64,000 nt of DNA from Methylobacterium sp. Leaf125 (GTDB taxonomy: Bacteria; Pseudomonadota; Alphaproteobacteria; Rhizobiales; Beijerinckiaceae), in contig NZ_LMNU01000012.1 in the NCBI RefSeq assembly GCF_001423085.1, positions 380,698 to 444,697 of the forward strand, in the 5' to 3' direction. The position numbers were made by a program, and so were the translations under genes. Under the pieces are notes generated by a model. It was not told the origin of the DNA, made no database searches, and saw only the letters and a list, made by a program, of their open reading frames with translations. Of this stretch, positions 48,883-56,998 are shown piece after piece. How positions within the stretch are numbered: the stretch's first letter is position 1; each line of letters starts with the position of its first letter.

Positions 48883-50067
48883 TCAGCCCTTCCAGTTCTT
48901 CAGGGCCCCGAACGGGGTCAGCGCCGGATCGGCCGCCGGCGGGTTCAGCACGGGCTCGACCTGCGCGATGGCGTCCGCCAGGGAGAAGGCCGAGCCGCTG
49001 GTCAGCTTGCCACCGGCGGCATCCTTGTGCCCGCCGCCGCGAAAGCGCCGCGCGCCGTCGAGGGCGGTCTCGTTGTTGGAGCGGAAGGACATCGTGCCGG
49101 CCCGCTGCACGTTGAGGACGCGCTTGGCCCGGCCGCTCTCCATGATGAGGTCCGAGACCCGCTGGAAGGTGCCGGAATCGAGCCCGAAGGACATCAGCGT
49201 GCCGTCCGAGAGGGGATGGAACAGGTCCGAGCGGGCGAGCACCCGGGCGATGCGCATGCGGGTGGTGAGGGTGCGGTCGTCCTCGGCATCCTCGGCGAGG
49301 TAGCCGTCGAGGATCGCCTTGCGCAGGGCCGGCACCTGGCCCTCGATCACGGCCGGGGAGGCGCCGTCGCCGAGGAGGCGGGCCGCGCCGAGGAGGAGGT
49401 CGCCGACGAACCGGTCGTGCCAGGGATGGCCGATCGGCACGAGGTTCGAGACGTTGTCCCAGAACATCTCGTCGAGGCTCAGGCCGCTGCGGAAGGCCGG
49501 CCGGTCCTTGCGCCACAGATCCACGGCATCGACCGCCGTCACCAGGGCGCCGAGGATCGGATCCTCGCCGCTCTCGCGGGTCGCGTAGAGGGCCCGGTGC
49601 TCGTAGGCCATCCGGGTGGCGCAGCAGGCCTCGTCGATGAGCACGACGAGGTTCGGATCTTCCAGGTCGAAGCGCTGCAGGCTCGGCGTTGCGGGATCGG
49701 CCAGCGGTGCGAGGCCCTGCTCGCGCAGCTGGTCGACCGAGGAGGCGTGGTGGTCGAGGACGACGAGCCGGTGGCGTGCCTCGGGCTCGCGGCGGCGGTT
49801 CAGGGCGGCGAAGTTGCGCAGGAAGGTGACGGCCACCGCCTCCAGGCCGAGATCGGTCATCACGATCATTTCCGGGGCGGACGCCTTGCCGAGGCGCTTC
49901 AGTTCGGTCTCGACCACCGGCCCGACATCGGAATAGCGCGGCACGTGCACGATGCGGGCGACCTCGGCGAACTGGCCGACCACCGTGGAGGCGCCGTAGC
50001 CGTCGAGGTCGTGGTGGGTGATCTGGGTGATGTTCAAGAACCTGTCCTCGGGCGAATCGCGAAGCAC
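48883..50067 (-). CDS. DHH-family phosphoesterase
   Basis: Manganese-dependent phosphoesterase fold with DHH and DHHA1 domains: THHDLDGYGAS near the N terminus, VMTDLG, LVVLDHHASS (the DHH motif) and the DHHA1 motif RFRGGGHKDAAGGK near the C terminus. The length of up to 394 residues fits nanoRNase/oligoribonuclease-like relatives, but the substrate cannot be read from sequence. The listed start is a GTG at 50067. A TTG at 50037 (then NITQITHHD) has a better-spaced GAGG and may be the true start. It is divergent from dinB. Confidence 0.85.
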   Translation of the reverse strand: MLRDSPEDRFLNITQITHHDLDGYGASTVVGQFAEVARIVHVPRYSDVGPVVETELKRLGKASAPEMIVMTDLGLEAVAVTFLRNFAALNRRREPEARHRLVVLDHHASSVDQLREQGLAPLADPATPSLQRFDLEDPNLVVLIDEACCATRMAYEHRALYATRESGEDPILGALVTAVDAVDLWRKDRPAFRSGLSLDEMFWDNVSNLVPIGHPWHDRFVGDLLLGAARLLGDGASPAVIEGQVPALRKAILDGYLAEDAEDDRTLTTRMRIARVLARSDLFHPLSDGTLMSFGLDSGTFQRVSDLIMESGRAKRVLNVQRAGTMSFRSNNETALDGARRFRGGGHKDAAGGKLTSGSAFSLADAIAQVEPVLNPPAADPALTPFGALKNWKG

Positions 50068-50227
50068 GGGCTTCGTGTGTCCTGGGCGCCCTTATGCGGC
50101 ACGCCCCGGTTCGCGGCGAGCCCCCCGCGCGGTGAGCCCCCTGGTTCGTCCCTGCTCGGCTGCGTCGGTTTCGCGGGGGATCGGGAGCCGGCAGGGGTTG
50201 ATTCCCGGGCCGGGACCGGGATGCTGC

Positions 50228-50242
50228 GAACAGACCACGAAC
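50228..50242. promoter_or_regulatory. LexA operator (GAAC-N7-GAAC) of dinB
   Basis: GAAC at 50228-50231, seven bases (AGACCAC), and GAAC at 50239-50242: the exact direct-repeat form of the alphaproteobacterial SOS box. It lies 33 bases before the dinB start, where a repressor would block transcription. Confidence 0.8.
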
Positions 50243-50275
50243 ACCAGCGATAGAACGATCGGAGGAGCGTCCGCG

Positions 50276-51364
50276 ATGGACCCGGACGGCGCGGGCGCGA
50301 TCCGCAAGATCATCCATATCGACATGGACGCGTTCTACGCCTCGGTGGAGCAGCGCGACGACCCGGCGTTGCGGGGCCGGCCGGTGGCGGTGGGCGGATC
50401 GCGCGAGCGCGGCGTGGTGGCGGCGGCGAGCTACGAGGCGCGGGCCTTCGGTGTACGCTCGGCCATGCCCTCCGTCACCGCGCGCCGGCTCTGCCCCGAC
50501 CTCGTCTTCGTCAAGCCGCGCTTCGAGGTCTACCGCTCGATCTCCGAGCAGATCCGGGCGGTCTTTGCCGAGCACACCGACCTGATCGAGCCCGTGGCCC
50601 TCGACGAGGCCTATCTCGACGTGACGGAGAACCGTCAGGGACTGCCGACCGCCACGGCGGTGGCCCGCGCGATCCGGGCCACGATCCGCGCGCAGACCGG
50701 TCTCGTGGCCTCGGCCGGCGTCTCGTACAACAAGTTCCTGGCCAAGGTCGCCTCCGACTTCCGCAAGCCCGACGCCCTCTTCGTGATCACCCCCGCCATG
50801 GGGCCGGCCTTCGTCGAGGCATTGCCGATCGGGCGTTTCCACGGCATCGGCCCGGTCACCGAGGGGCGGATGAAGGCCCTCGGCATCCTGACCGGGCGCG
50901 ATCTGCGCGCCCTCAGCCTCGAGGCCCTGACGAAGCGGTTCGGTGCCTCGGCGCCCTACTATTACGGGGTGTCGCGAGGCATCGACCCGCGTCCGGTCCG
51001 GGTCAACCGGATCCGGAAATCCATCGGCGCCGAGAACACCTTCTCGGACGATTCGTCGGAGTTCGCGGTGCTCGCGGAACGGCTGGCGCCGATCCTCGAC
51101 AAGGTCTGGGGTGCCGCCACCGCCAAGGAGGTCCGGGCCCGCACGGTGACGCTGAAGGTGAAGTTCGCGGATTTCGAGCAGATCACCCGGGCCCGCTCGG
51201 TGCCCGGCTTCGTCCCGGATCGCGCCGCCCTGGAAGAGACCGTTCTGTTCCTCCTGCGCGACCTGTTCCCGCTCCGGCGCAGCGTGCGCCTCCTCGGGGT
51301 CTCCCTCTCCGCCCTGGAACACGGCCCCGCCCCGGAACCGCGCCAGCTCGGCCTCGGATTGTAG
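50276..51364 (+). CDS. dinB: DNA polymerase IV (Y family)
   Basis: Translesion polymerase. The catalytic Asp is in IIHIDMDAFYASVEQRDDP. YEARAFGVRSAMPS, the second catalytic block EPVALDEAYLDVTEN and SAGVSYNKFLAKVASDFRKPDALFVI follow. A helix-hairpin-helix lies around GRFHGIGPVTEGRMKALGI, and the little-finger domain comes next. It ends in RQLGLGL, which resembles a beta-clamp binding motif. 362 residues from the ATG at 50276, nine bases after GGAGGA. The operator just upstream places it in the SOS regulon. Confidence 0.95.
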   Translation: MDPDGAGAIRKIIHIDMDAFYASVEQRDDPALRGRPVAVGGSRERGVVAAASYEARAFGVRSAMPSVTARRLCPDLVFVKPRFEVYRSISEQIRAVFAEHTDLIEPVALDEAYLDVTENRQGLPTATAVARAIRATIRAQTGLVASAGVSYNKFLAKVASDFRKPDALFVITPAMGPAFVEALPIGRFHGIGPVTEGRMKALGILTGRDLRALSLEALTKRFGASAPYYYGVSRGIDPRPVRVNRIRKSIGAENTFSDDSSEFAVLAERLAPILDKVWGAATAKEVRARTVTLKVKFADFEQITRARSVPGFVPDRAALEETVLFLLRDLFPLRRSVRLLGVSLSALEHGPAPEPRQLGLGL

Positions 51365-51386
51365 AGGCGCGCCCGGTTCCCCGGCG

Positions 51387-52556
51387 TCAGGGACACGCCG
51401 CCGCGCCCGCGACGCGCCGGCCGCGCCGCAGAACGAGGAGGAAAGCGAGGCCGACCGCCGCCATTGCTGACCCCGCCACCGAGACCGCCGGATAGCCTCC
51501 GCCGAGGTCGATCACGAGGCCGCCGAGGGCCGCACCGATGGCGTTGCCGAGGTTGAACGCACCGATATTCAGGGCCGAGGCGAGGTTGGGCGCCTCGCTG
51601 GCCTCCGCCATCACCCGCATCTGTAGGGGCGGCACCAGGGCGAAGCTCGCGACGCCCCAGAGCAGGATGAGCGGGGCGGCGACCCAGCGCGAGTCCATCC
51701 CGACGGCGAACACCCCGAGCAGCAGGACCAGGGCTACCAGGGAGGCGATGATGGTTCCGTCCACCGTGCGGTCGGCCAGGCGTCCGCCGGCCCAGTTCCC
51801 GAGGGTCAGGCCGACGCCGTAGACCACCAGCATGGCCGTGACGAAGGAGGCGTCCGCCCCCGTCTCGATGCGCAGGATCGGGACGATGTAGGTGAAGACT
51901 GTGAACATGGCGCTCGACCCGAGGACCGTGAGCGCGAGGGCGCCGAGAACGGCCGGCCGCGCCACGACGCGCAGCTCCGCGCGGATGTCGGGGGCGTTCT
52001 CCACGGGCAGGGGCGGCAGGGCCAGCCGCAGCGAGAGCATCGCGACGGCGCCGATGCCGGCGATGCCCCAGAAGGCCGCGCGCCAGCCCAGCGCCTCCCC
52101 GACCCAGGCGGCGAGGGGCACGCCGCCGATCGTCGCGATGGTTAGGCCGGAGAACATCGCGGCCACGGCGGCCGCACGCCGCTCAGGCCGTACGAGGCTG
52201 GCGGCCACCACCGATCCAATCCCGAAGAAGGCGCCGTGGTTGAAGGCCGTGACGATCCGTGCCGCGAGCAGCATCGCGTACCCGTCGGAGAGGGCCGAAA
52301 TCACGCTGCCCACCGTGAAGATGCCCATCAGGCCCACGAGAAGCGCCCGGCGCGGCACCCGCGCGAAGGCGAGGGTCATCAGCGGGGCGCCGATCAGGAC
52401 GCCGAGCGCATAGGCGCTGACCAGTAGGCCGGCGGCCGGGATCGAGACGCCGAGATCGTTCGCGATCAGCGGCAGCATGCCCATCGGCGAGAATTCGGTG
52501 ACGCCGATCCCGAAGGCGCCGATGCTCAGCGCCAGCAGCGCAGGATGGATTGTCAT
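51387..52556 (-). CDS. Major facilitator superfamily transporter (DHA1/AraJ-like efflux)
   Basis: A 389-residue, 12-helix transporter. N-terminal ALLALSIGAFGIGVTEFSPMGMLPLIANDLGVS is typical of AraJ/YdhP-type drug and sugar efflux proteins. MFS motif A appears as GAPLMTLAFARVPRRALL, and a central cytoplasmic loop surrounds LPPLPVENAPDIRAEL. The start MTIHPALL at 52556 has GAGAGG upstream. It is divergent from a LysR regulator 102 bases away, which probably controls it. The substrate is unknown. Confidence 0.88.
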   Translation of the reverse strand: MTIHPALLALSIGAFGIGVTEFSPMGMLPLIANDLGVSIPAAGLLVSAYALGVLIGAPLMTLAFARVPRRALLVGLMGIFTVGSVISALSDGYAMLLAARIVTAFNHGAFFGIGSVVAASLVRPERRAAAVAAMFSGLTIATIGGVPLAAWVGEALGWRAAFWGIAGIGAVAMLSLRLALPPLPVENAPDIRAELRVVARPAVLGALALTVLGSSAMFTVFTYIVPILRIETGADASFVTAMLVVYGVGLTLGNWAGGRLADRTVDGTIIASLVALVLLLGVFAVGMDSRWVAAPLILLWGVASFALVPPLQMRVMAEASEAPNLASALNIGAFNLGNAIGAALGGLVIDLGGGYPAVSVAGSAMAAVGLAFLLVLRRGRRVAGAAACP

Positions 52557-52658
52557 GGGGGTTGCCTCTCGGTCATTGTTCCCGACAGGCACATGATGCA
52601 GCGCGACACCGGGCGGTAGCCCCATCTCCGGACCGACATCTGTGCGTCAGGAGCACGA

Positions 52659-53672
52659 ATGCCGCGGGACCGAATCGACCGGACGGGGGAGATGGCGGCC
52701 TTCCTCGCCATTGCGCGAGACGGCAGCCTGTCCGCGGCGGCCCGCGGGCTGGGGCTGACCGCCTCCGCCGTCAGCCGCATCGTCGCTCGCCTGGAGGCAC
52801 GCCTCGGCGTGCAGCTGATCGTGCGAACCACCCGGACGCTGCGCCTTACCGCCGAGGGCGAGAGCTATGCCCGTGCCGCGCGCCGCATCCTCGCCGATAT
52901 CACCGAGAGCGAGAGCGCAATCGCCGATCAGGCCTCCCCCCGCGGTCGGGTCCGGATCAGCACCGCCTCCGCCCATGGGCGTCTGGTGATCGTGCCGTTG
53001 CTGGCGGAATTCGTGACGCGCCATCCCGGCATCAGCGTCGACATCGACCTCAGCGACCAGGTCGCCGACATCCTCGGCGGACGCGCTGATGTGGCGATCC
53101 GCTTCGGAACTTTACCGGACAGCCCGCTCACCGCGCGCCGCCTCGGCGACACGGGCCGGACGGTCGTGGCCTCGCCCGCCTATCTGGCGCGGGTCGGAAC
53201 ACCGGACATCCCCGCCGACCTCGCCCGACACAACTGCCTCGACTTCAACTTCCGCCGCGCCGAGCCCGGGTGGCCGTTCCGGGAGGAGGGACGCGATTAC
53301 CTCCTGGCGGTCTCCGGCTCCATGTCCGCCAACAACGGCGAGACGCTGGTCCAACTCGCCCTCGGCGGCATGGGCATCACCCGTGTCGGGCGCTTCCACA
53401 TCGCCGATGAACTGGCGAGCGGGCGCCTCGTGCCGCTGCTGGAGCGCTACAATCCGCAGGACCGCGAGGCCATCCATGCGGTCTTCATCGGCGGCCCGTC
53501 GATGCCGACGCGCGTCCGGGTGCTGATCGACTTCCTGGCGGAAGCGCTGCGCTCGCCGAGGGAATCACCGCCGCCCGACACTCTCAGCCCAAACGAAAGG
53601 GGCGCCACCCTTTCGGATAGCGCCCCCCTCGGATCAGCCGGTCCCGCGGGCGGGACCCGCGATCTCCCTTAG
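52659..53672 (+). CDS. LysR-family transcriptional regulator
   Basis: A 337-residue regulator with the winged helix at residues 8-65 (MAAFLAIARDGSLSAAARGLGLTASAVSRIVARLEARLGVQLI) and an effector domain from about 92 (RGRVRISTASAHGRLVIVPLLAEF ... LSDQVADILGGRADVAIRFG). It is divergent from the MFS gene, the classical arrangement for control of an exporter. The last 35 residues (SPPPDTLSPNERGATLSDSAPLGSAGPAGG) are a disordered tail that overlaps two DNA hairpins (CGAAAGGG at 53594 and GGTCCCGC at about 53640). An earlier stop may therefore have been lost. Confidence 0.9.
   Translation: MPRDRIDRTGEMAAFLAIARDGSLSAAARGLGLTASAVSRIVARLEARLGVQLIVRTTRTLRLTAEGESYARAARRILADITESESAIADQASPRGRVRISTASAHGRLVIVPLLAEFVTRHPGISVDIDLSDQVADILGGRADVAIRFGTLPDSPLTARRLGDTGRTVVASPAYLARVGTPDIPADLARHNCLDFNFRRAEPGWPFREEGRDYLLAVSGSMSANNGETLVQLALGGMGITRVGRFHIADELASGRLVPLLERYNPQDREAIHAVFIGGPSMPTRVRVLIDFLAEALRSPRESPPPDTLSPNERGATLSDSAPLGSAGPAGGTRDLP
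53594..53615. terminator. Hairpin inside the 3' end of the LysR gene
   Basis: CGAAAGGG and CCCTTTCG pair around GCGCCA. It may be the original terminator region now covered by an extended reading frame, or a terminator for the convergent pqqA genes. A second inverted repeat (GGTCCCGC/GCGGGACC) follows at about 53639-53656. Confidence 0.4.
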
Positions 53673-53758
53673 TTGAAGGGATCGATCTCGGCGGACTCGT
53701 AGCTCGTCACTTCCATGCCGACGCAGATTTCCTGGACGATGGGGGCAGACCACTTCAT
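53669..53758 (-). CDS. pqqA: PQQ precursor peptide PqqA (copy 1)
   Basis: A 29-residue peptide, MKWSAPIVQEICVGMEV followed by TSYESAEIDPFN. It contains the Glu-x-x-x-Tyr pair (EVTSY) whose side chains are cross-linked by PqqE/PqqD to build pyrroloquinoline quinone, the cofactor of methanol dehydrogenases. AGGAGAG lies about five bases before the ATG. It is too short for normal gene finders. It lies 94 bases downstream of an almost identical copy (4 differences in 90 bases, only Ile7/Val7 at protein level). pqqBCDE are not next to it. Confidence 0.93.
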   Translation of the reverse strand: MKWSAPIVQEICVGMEVTSYESAEIDPFN

Positions 53759-53793
53759 GACGTCTCTCCTGGTTGGTTTGGGATTGTGAAAGC

Positions 53794-53811
53794 CGAACCC
53801 GAACGGGTTCG
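53794..53811 (-). terminator. Hairpin between the two pqqA genes
   Basis: CGAACCCG and CGGGTTCG pair around a central AA. On the coding (minus) strand it lies downstream of pqqA copy 2 and upstream of copy 1. It could attenuate transcription or protect a processed small mRNA. Confidence 0.45.
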
Positions 53812-53852
53812 ATCCGCCTTCCGACTAAACGCGTGCCTCGAAGGGCAGCGGC

Positions 53853-53942
53853 TTAGTTGAAGGGATCGATCTCGGCGGACTCGTAGCTGGTGACTTCCAT
53901 GCCGACGCAGATTTCCTGGACGACGGGGGCGGACCACTTCAT
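53853..53942 (-). CDS. pqqA: PQQ precursor peptide PqqA (copy 2, upstream)
   Basis: A 29-residue peptide, MKWSAPVVQEICVGMEV followed by TSYESAEIDPFN, with the cross-linked Glu/Tyr pair intact. AAGGAG is seven bases before the ATG, better than in copy 1. As the first of the tandem pair it probably carries the promoter, in the AT-rich stretch near 53985-54040. Retention of the same peptide twice suggests a dosage effect, since PqqA is consumed stoichiometrically for each PQQ made. A longer upstream reading frame to 54332 is not a real extension. Confidence 0.93.
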   Translation of the reverse strand: MKWSAPVVQEICVGMEVTSYESAEIDPFN

Positions 53943-54463
53943 GGGAAACTCCTTCGTGTTCGACACCCTCGATATGCCGTTGTGTTGGGCACAATACAAG
54001 CGGGCGCTACACTTATATTTCTCATAGGATCTGGGAGAAATTTCCGGTCCCGCGCCGGAGGGCCCCGGGGATGCCGGGCCGGGCCGCGGAAAGCAGAGAT
54101 ATGATGCCGTTGCCTCTCGCGTGCGCGGCGGACCGCGAGGGCTCGCGACCGGGCGGGGCGGCAGCGGCGCCACGGCCGCGGGGGAAAGATCCGGCCGATG
54201 CCGGTTTCGGCTTGACGCCCCGGGGAGGGGAGGCGCACTGACGCGCCGCCGAACGGGCCTGCGCGGTAGTCCCGACTCACCACGTGGTGCGCGCTTCGGC
54301 TCCCTCTCGACGATACCGATGCCCAGCGACAATCCAGACCGATCGCCCGCGCCGTGCGCGGCCGCCTCCGCTTCCCTCGCCTGACGCCCCGCTGACCGGG
54401 CTCGGGCGGCTCGGCGCGGGACGGCCCGTCACGGCCGGATCGCGCGCCCTGCGAGGTGAGCCC
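53943..54463. other. Divergent intergenic region pqqA / mgtE
   Basis: 521 bases with no gene. The left part is AT-rich and contains TTGT-GTTGGGC-ACAA (about 53979-53993) and the likely pqqA promoter. The right part is GC-rich leader sequence ahead of mgtE. I looked for a magnesium riboswitch but could not recognise one by eye. Confidence 0.45.
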
Positions 54464-55834
54464 ATGAACGAGATCGCTTCCTTCCCGACCGGCATCGATC
54501 CGGCGGTGCTCGCCGCCCGCCTGTCGGACGAGCGCGCGCCCGACATCGTCGAGGCGCTCAACGACGAGGCCCCGGAGGTCGCCGCCGCCATCCTGCTCGG
54601 CCTGCCCGTGGAGCGGGCGATCGAGGTGCTCGACCAGCCCGAACTCGACTGCGCCGCCGACATCATCGAGATGCTGCCGCGCGATCGGGTCGCCTCCTAC
54701 CTGTCCGGCATGTCCGCCGACCGCATCACCGACCTCTTCCGGGAGATCGAGGAGCCGGGCCGCTCGGATCTGCGCGCCCGTCTCGACGCGGAGACCCGGG
54801 GCGCCGTCGACCGGCTCAGCACCTACGGCGAGGAGACCGTCGGCTCGCTGATGACGACGGAGTTCGTCGCCGTGCCGGGCAACTGGACGGTGCAGCAGAC
54901 CCTCGATCACGTCCGCCAGGTCGAGAAGACCCGCGAGACCATCTATGCGATCTTCGTCCTCGACCCGCGCACCCGGGCCCTGACCAAGGCGGTGCCCCTG
55001 CGCCGGCTGATCTCGGGCAATCCGGGCGACAACGTGCTCTCGGTGGCGCCGAACCGCCGGCCGCTGGCGGTCTCGCCCACGGCCAGCCGCGAGGAAGCCG
55101 CCCGCCTGATCTCGCGCTACGACCTCCTGGCACTCCCCGTCATCGACGCGGTCGGCCACGTGATCGGCATCGTCACGGTCGACGACATGATCGACGCGAT
55201 GGTCGAGAAGCAGACCCAAGACGTGCAGCGCTTCGGCGGCATGGAGGCCCTGCCCGAGCCCTACATGGACATCGGCTTCGGCACCATGATCCGGAAGCGG
55301 GCCGGCTGGCTCTGCGCCCTGTTCCTCGGCGAGATGATGACGGCCACCGCCATGCAGGGCTTCGAGGGCGAGCTCGAGAAGGCCATCGTGCTGACCCTGT
55401 TCATCCCGCTGATCATGAGCTCGGGCGGCAATTCCGGCAGCCAGGCCACCTCGCTGCTCATCCGCGCCCTGGCCCTGCACGAGGTGCGCCTGCGCGACTG
55501 GTGGCGGGTGGCCCTGCGCGAGTTGCCCACCGGCCTCGTCCTCGGCATGATTCTCGGGGTGATCGGCATCGTCCGCATCGTGGTCTGGCAGAAGACCGGC
55601 CTGTACGATTACGGCGAGCACTGGATGCTGGTGGCGGCCACCGTGGGAGCGGCCCTCGTCGGTATCGTCACCTTCGGCTCGCTCACGGGATCGATGCTGC
55701 CCTTTCTGCTGCAGCGCCTCGGCTTCGACCCCGCCACGGCCTCGGCCCCGTTCGTCGCCACCCTCGTCGACGTCACGGGCCTCGTGATCTACTTCTCGGT
55801 GGCGATGCTGATCCTGCGCGGGACGCTGCTGTAG
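54464..55834 (+). CDS. mgtE: Magnesium transporter MgtE
   Basis: A 456-residue Mg2+ channel. The cytoplasmic N domain (about residues 1-130) has superhelical repeats (ILLGLPVERAIEVLDQ). Two CBS domains at about 130-255 sense Mg2+ (SLMTTEFVAVPGNWTVQQTLDHVR, ISRYDLLALPVIDAVGHVIGIVTVDDMID). The C-terminal pore has five helices with LFIPLIMSSGGNSGSQATSLLIRALALHEV, the signature pore motif. The start at 54464 follows GAGGTGAG. A frame open back to 54284 is not conserved. It is divergent from the pqqA pair. Confidence 0.95.
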   Translation: MNEIASFPTGIDPAVLAARLSDERAPDIVEALNDEAPEVAAAILLGLPVERAIEVLDQPELDCAADIIEMLPRDRVASYLSGMSADRITDLFREIEEPGRSDLRARLDAETRGAVDRLSTYGEETVGSLMTTEFVAVPGNWTVQQTLDHVRQVEKTRETIYAIFVLDPRTRALTKAVPLRRLISGNPGDNVLSVAPNRRPLAVSPTASREEAARLISRYDLLALPVIDAVGHVIGIVTVDDMIDAMVEKQTQDVQRFGGMEALPEPYMDIGFGTMIRKRAGWLCALFLGEMMTATAMQGFEGELEKAIVLTLFIPLIMSSGGNSGSQATSLLIRALALHEVRLRDWWRVALRELPTGLVLGMILGVIGIVRIVVWQKTGLYDYGEHWMLVAATVGAALVGIVTFGSLTGSMLPFLLQRLGFDPATASAPFVATLVDVTGLVIYFSVAMLILRGTLL

Positions 55835-55840
55835 GCGGCC

Positions 55841-56587
55841 TCAGGCCCGGGGCCGGAGGCTGAGGTCGCTGAGCACGGAGGTGGCAAGGCGGTCCGGCCC
55901 GATCTCGTTGGCGGAGTAGCCGACGAGGGCGGCGAGACTTTCGCGGGCCCGCCAGACCCGGCTCTTCACCGTGCCGATCTTGCAGCCCATCACCGTGGCG
56001 GCCTCGTCGTAGGTCATGTTGTCGATGGCCACCAGGGTCAGGGCCTGGCGCAGGGTCGTGGAGAGCCGCCCGATGGCGGCGTTGACGTCCTCCAGATCGA
56101 GGACGGCGCCCTGGGCCGGCAGGGTCACCAGCTGGGCCGCATAGCTGCCGTCGCTGTCCTCGACCTCGTGCACGCGCTTGCGCTGGCCGGAATAGAACGT
56201 GTTGCGCATGATGATGGTCAGCCAGCCGCACACGTTGGTGCCGGGCGTGAAGCTCTCGCGGTACATCCAGGCCCGCAGCATCGTGTCCTGAACCAGATCG
56301 TCGGCCCGGGCGGCGTCGCGGGTCAGGGAGAGCGCGTACTTGCGCAGGCCCGCCGCATGGTCCTGGAGCCCTTGCCGGACCTCCGCCGTGAGGGTCTCGC
56401 CCCGGGCGGCCAGCACCGCCTCGAGGCGTGCGAGCAGGACGGCGAAGCGGTCGGGCTGGTCATCATCGAGGGAGGCGTAGGTCTCGCGCAGGTGCTGCCC
56501 GAGGGTCCGACGGATCGACGCCGTCAGGGGCGGGGCGTTCTCGGGAACGAGGCGGGTCGGTGCATCGGATCCAGATTGCGATGTCAT
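55841..56587 (-). CDS. NepR-like domain fused to an ECF (EcfG-type) sigma factor
   Basis: A 248-residue protein. Residues about 24-57 read SIRRTLGQHLRETYASL then DDDQPDRFAVLLARLEAVL, the pattern of NepR anti-sigma factors (IGxxLRxxY ... PDRFxxLLxxL). The rest is an ECF sigma factor: region 2 at about 75-140 (YALSLTRDAARADDLVQDTMLRAWMY, GWLTIIMRNTFYSGQRK) and region 4 at about 175-230 (ALTLVAIDNMTYDEAATVMGCKIGTVKSRVWRARESL). In the general stress response NepR and EcfG are normally separate proteins with PhyR as anti-anti-sigma, so a cis fusion is unusual. The start MTSQSG at 56587 was chosen over an extension to 56680. Confidence 0.75.
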   Translation of the reverse strand: MTSQSGSDAPTRLVPENAPPLTASIRRTLGQHLRETYASLDDDQPDRFAVLLARLEAVLAARGETLTAEVRQGLQDHAAGLRKYALSLTRDAARADDLVQDTMLRAWMYRESFTPGTNVCGWLTIIMRNTFYSGQRKRVHEVEDSDGSYAAQLVTLPAQGAVLDLEDVNAAIGRLSTTLRQALTLVAIDNMTYDEAATVMGCKIGTVKSRVWRARESLAALVGYSANEIGPDRLATSVLSDLSLRPRA

Positions 56588-56659
56588 CCAGTATCTTCTC
56601 ATTCGGCCGGGAGGGGCATAGGCCCCATCCCCGTGGGTCCGAGAGAGTGTGCAAAACGA

Positions 56660-56685
56660 GGAACTCACTCGCATCAACACAGGTT
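56660..56685 (+). promoter_or_regulatory. EcfG-like promoter on the + strand
   Basis: GGAAC at 56660-56664, 17 bases, then GGTT at 56682-56685. This differs by one base from the general-stress consensus GGAAC-N16/17-CGTT. It points away from the NepR-sigma gene, toward the small frame at 56842. It could be a chance match. Confidence 0.35.
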
Positions 56686-56795
56686 AATGGGAAGACATTC
56701 AAAGGTTTCTGCACGAAATCGTACGCTCAAGCTTAGATTCAGCCTGAAAACCGCAAAGTTTTTCTGTCGAGATACATTATAGAAATACGCAAAGA

Positions 56796-56822
56796 GCCCG
56801 CCACGGCTATTGCCGGGCGGGC
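56796..56822 (-). terminator. Terminator for the minus-strand Crp/Fnr gene
   Basis: GCCCGCC and GGCGGGC pair around a 13-base loop. On the minus strand the stem is followed by TCTTTGCGTATTTC, giving a T-rich tail. It lies 177 bases after the stop of the gene ending at 56999. Confidence 0.55.
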
Positions 56823-56841
56823 CGAGTCCAGGGAGGAACGC

Positions 56842-56958
56842 ATGATGCGTACACCTTCAACCCGGCAGGAGAGCGAGTGTTCACTGACGCGTGAGCGCGA
56901 GATGGCGACGTCACAGCACCATCGACCGTGGCCTGACGCGACACGGCCGTCCGGGTGA
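56842..56958 (+). CDS. Possible small protein (38 aa)
   Basis: MMRTPSTRQESECSLTRERE, then MATSQHHRPW and a short tail, 38 residues, polar. Support comes from a good GGGAGG five to six bases before the ATG and a possible EcfG-type promoter upstream. Against it, the sequence is low in hydrophobic residues and has no known relatives that I recognise. If real, it may be stress-induced. Confidence 0.3.
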   Translation: MMRTPSTRQESECSLTREREMATSQHHRPWPDATRPSG

Positions 56959-56998
56959 TGTCGTCGCAGCGAGGGTCGGCTGGGATCGACCCCTGGGG

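Larger units (their letters stand above)
56588..56998. other. Intergenic region upstream of the NepR-sigma gene
   Basis: 411 bases between two minus-strand genes. It contains an EcfG-like promoter pointing right (56660), the terminator-like hairpin at 56796 and a possible 38-residue gene, each listed separately. The remainder is AT-richer than average. Confidence 0.45.

Noticed and set aside
53943..54332. 130-residue N-terminal extension of pqqA copy 2
   Set aside because: PqqA is a 20-30 residue peptide, and AAGGAG is correctly placed before the ATG at 53942.
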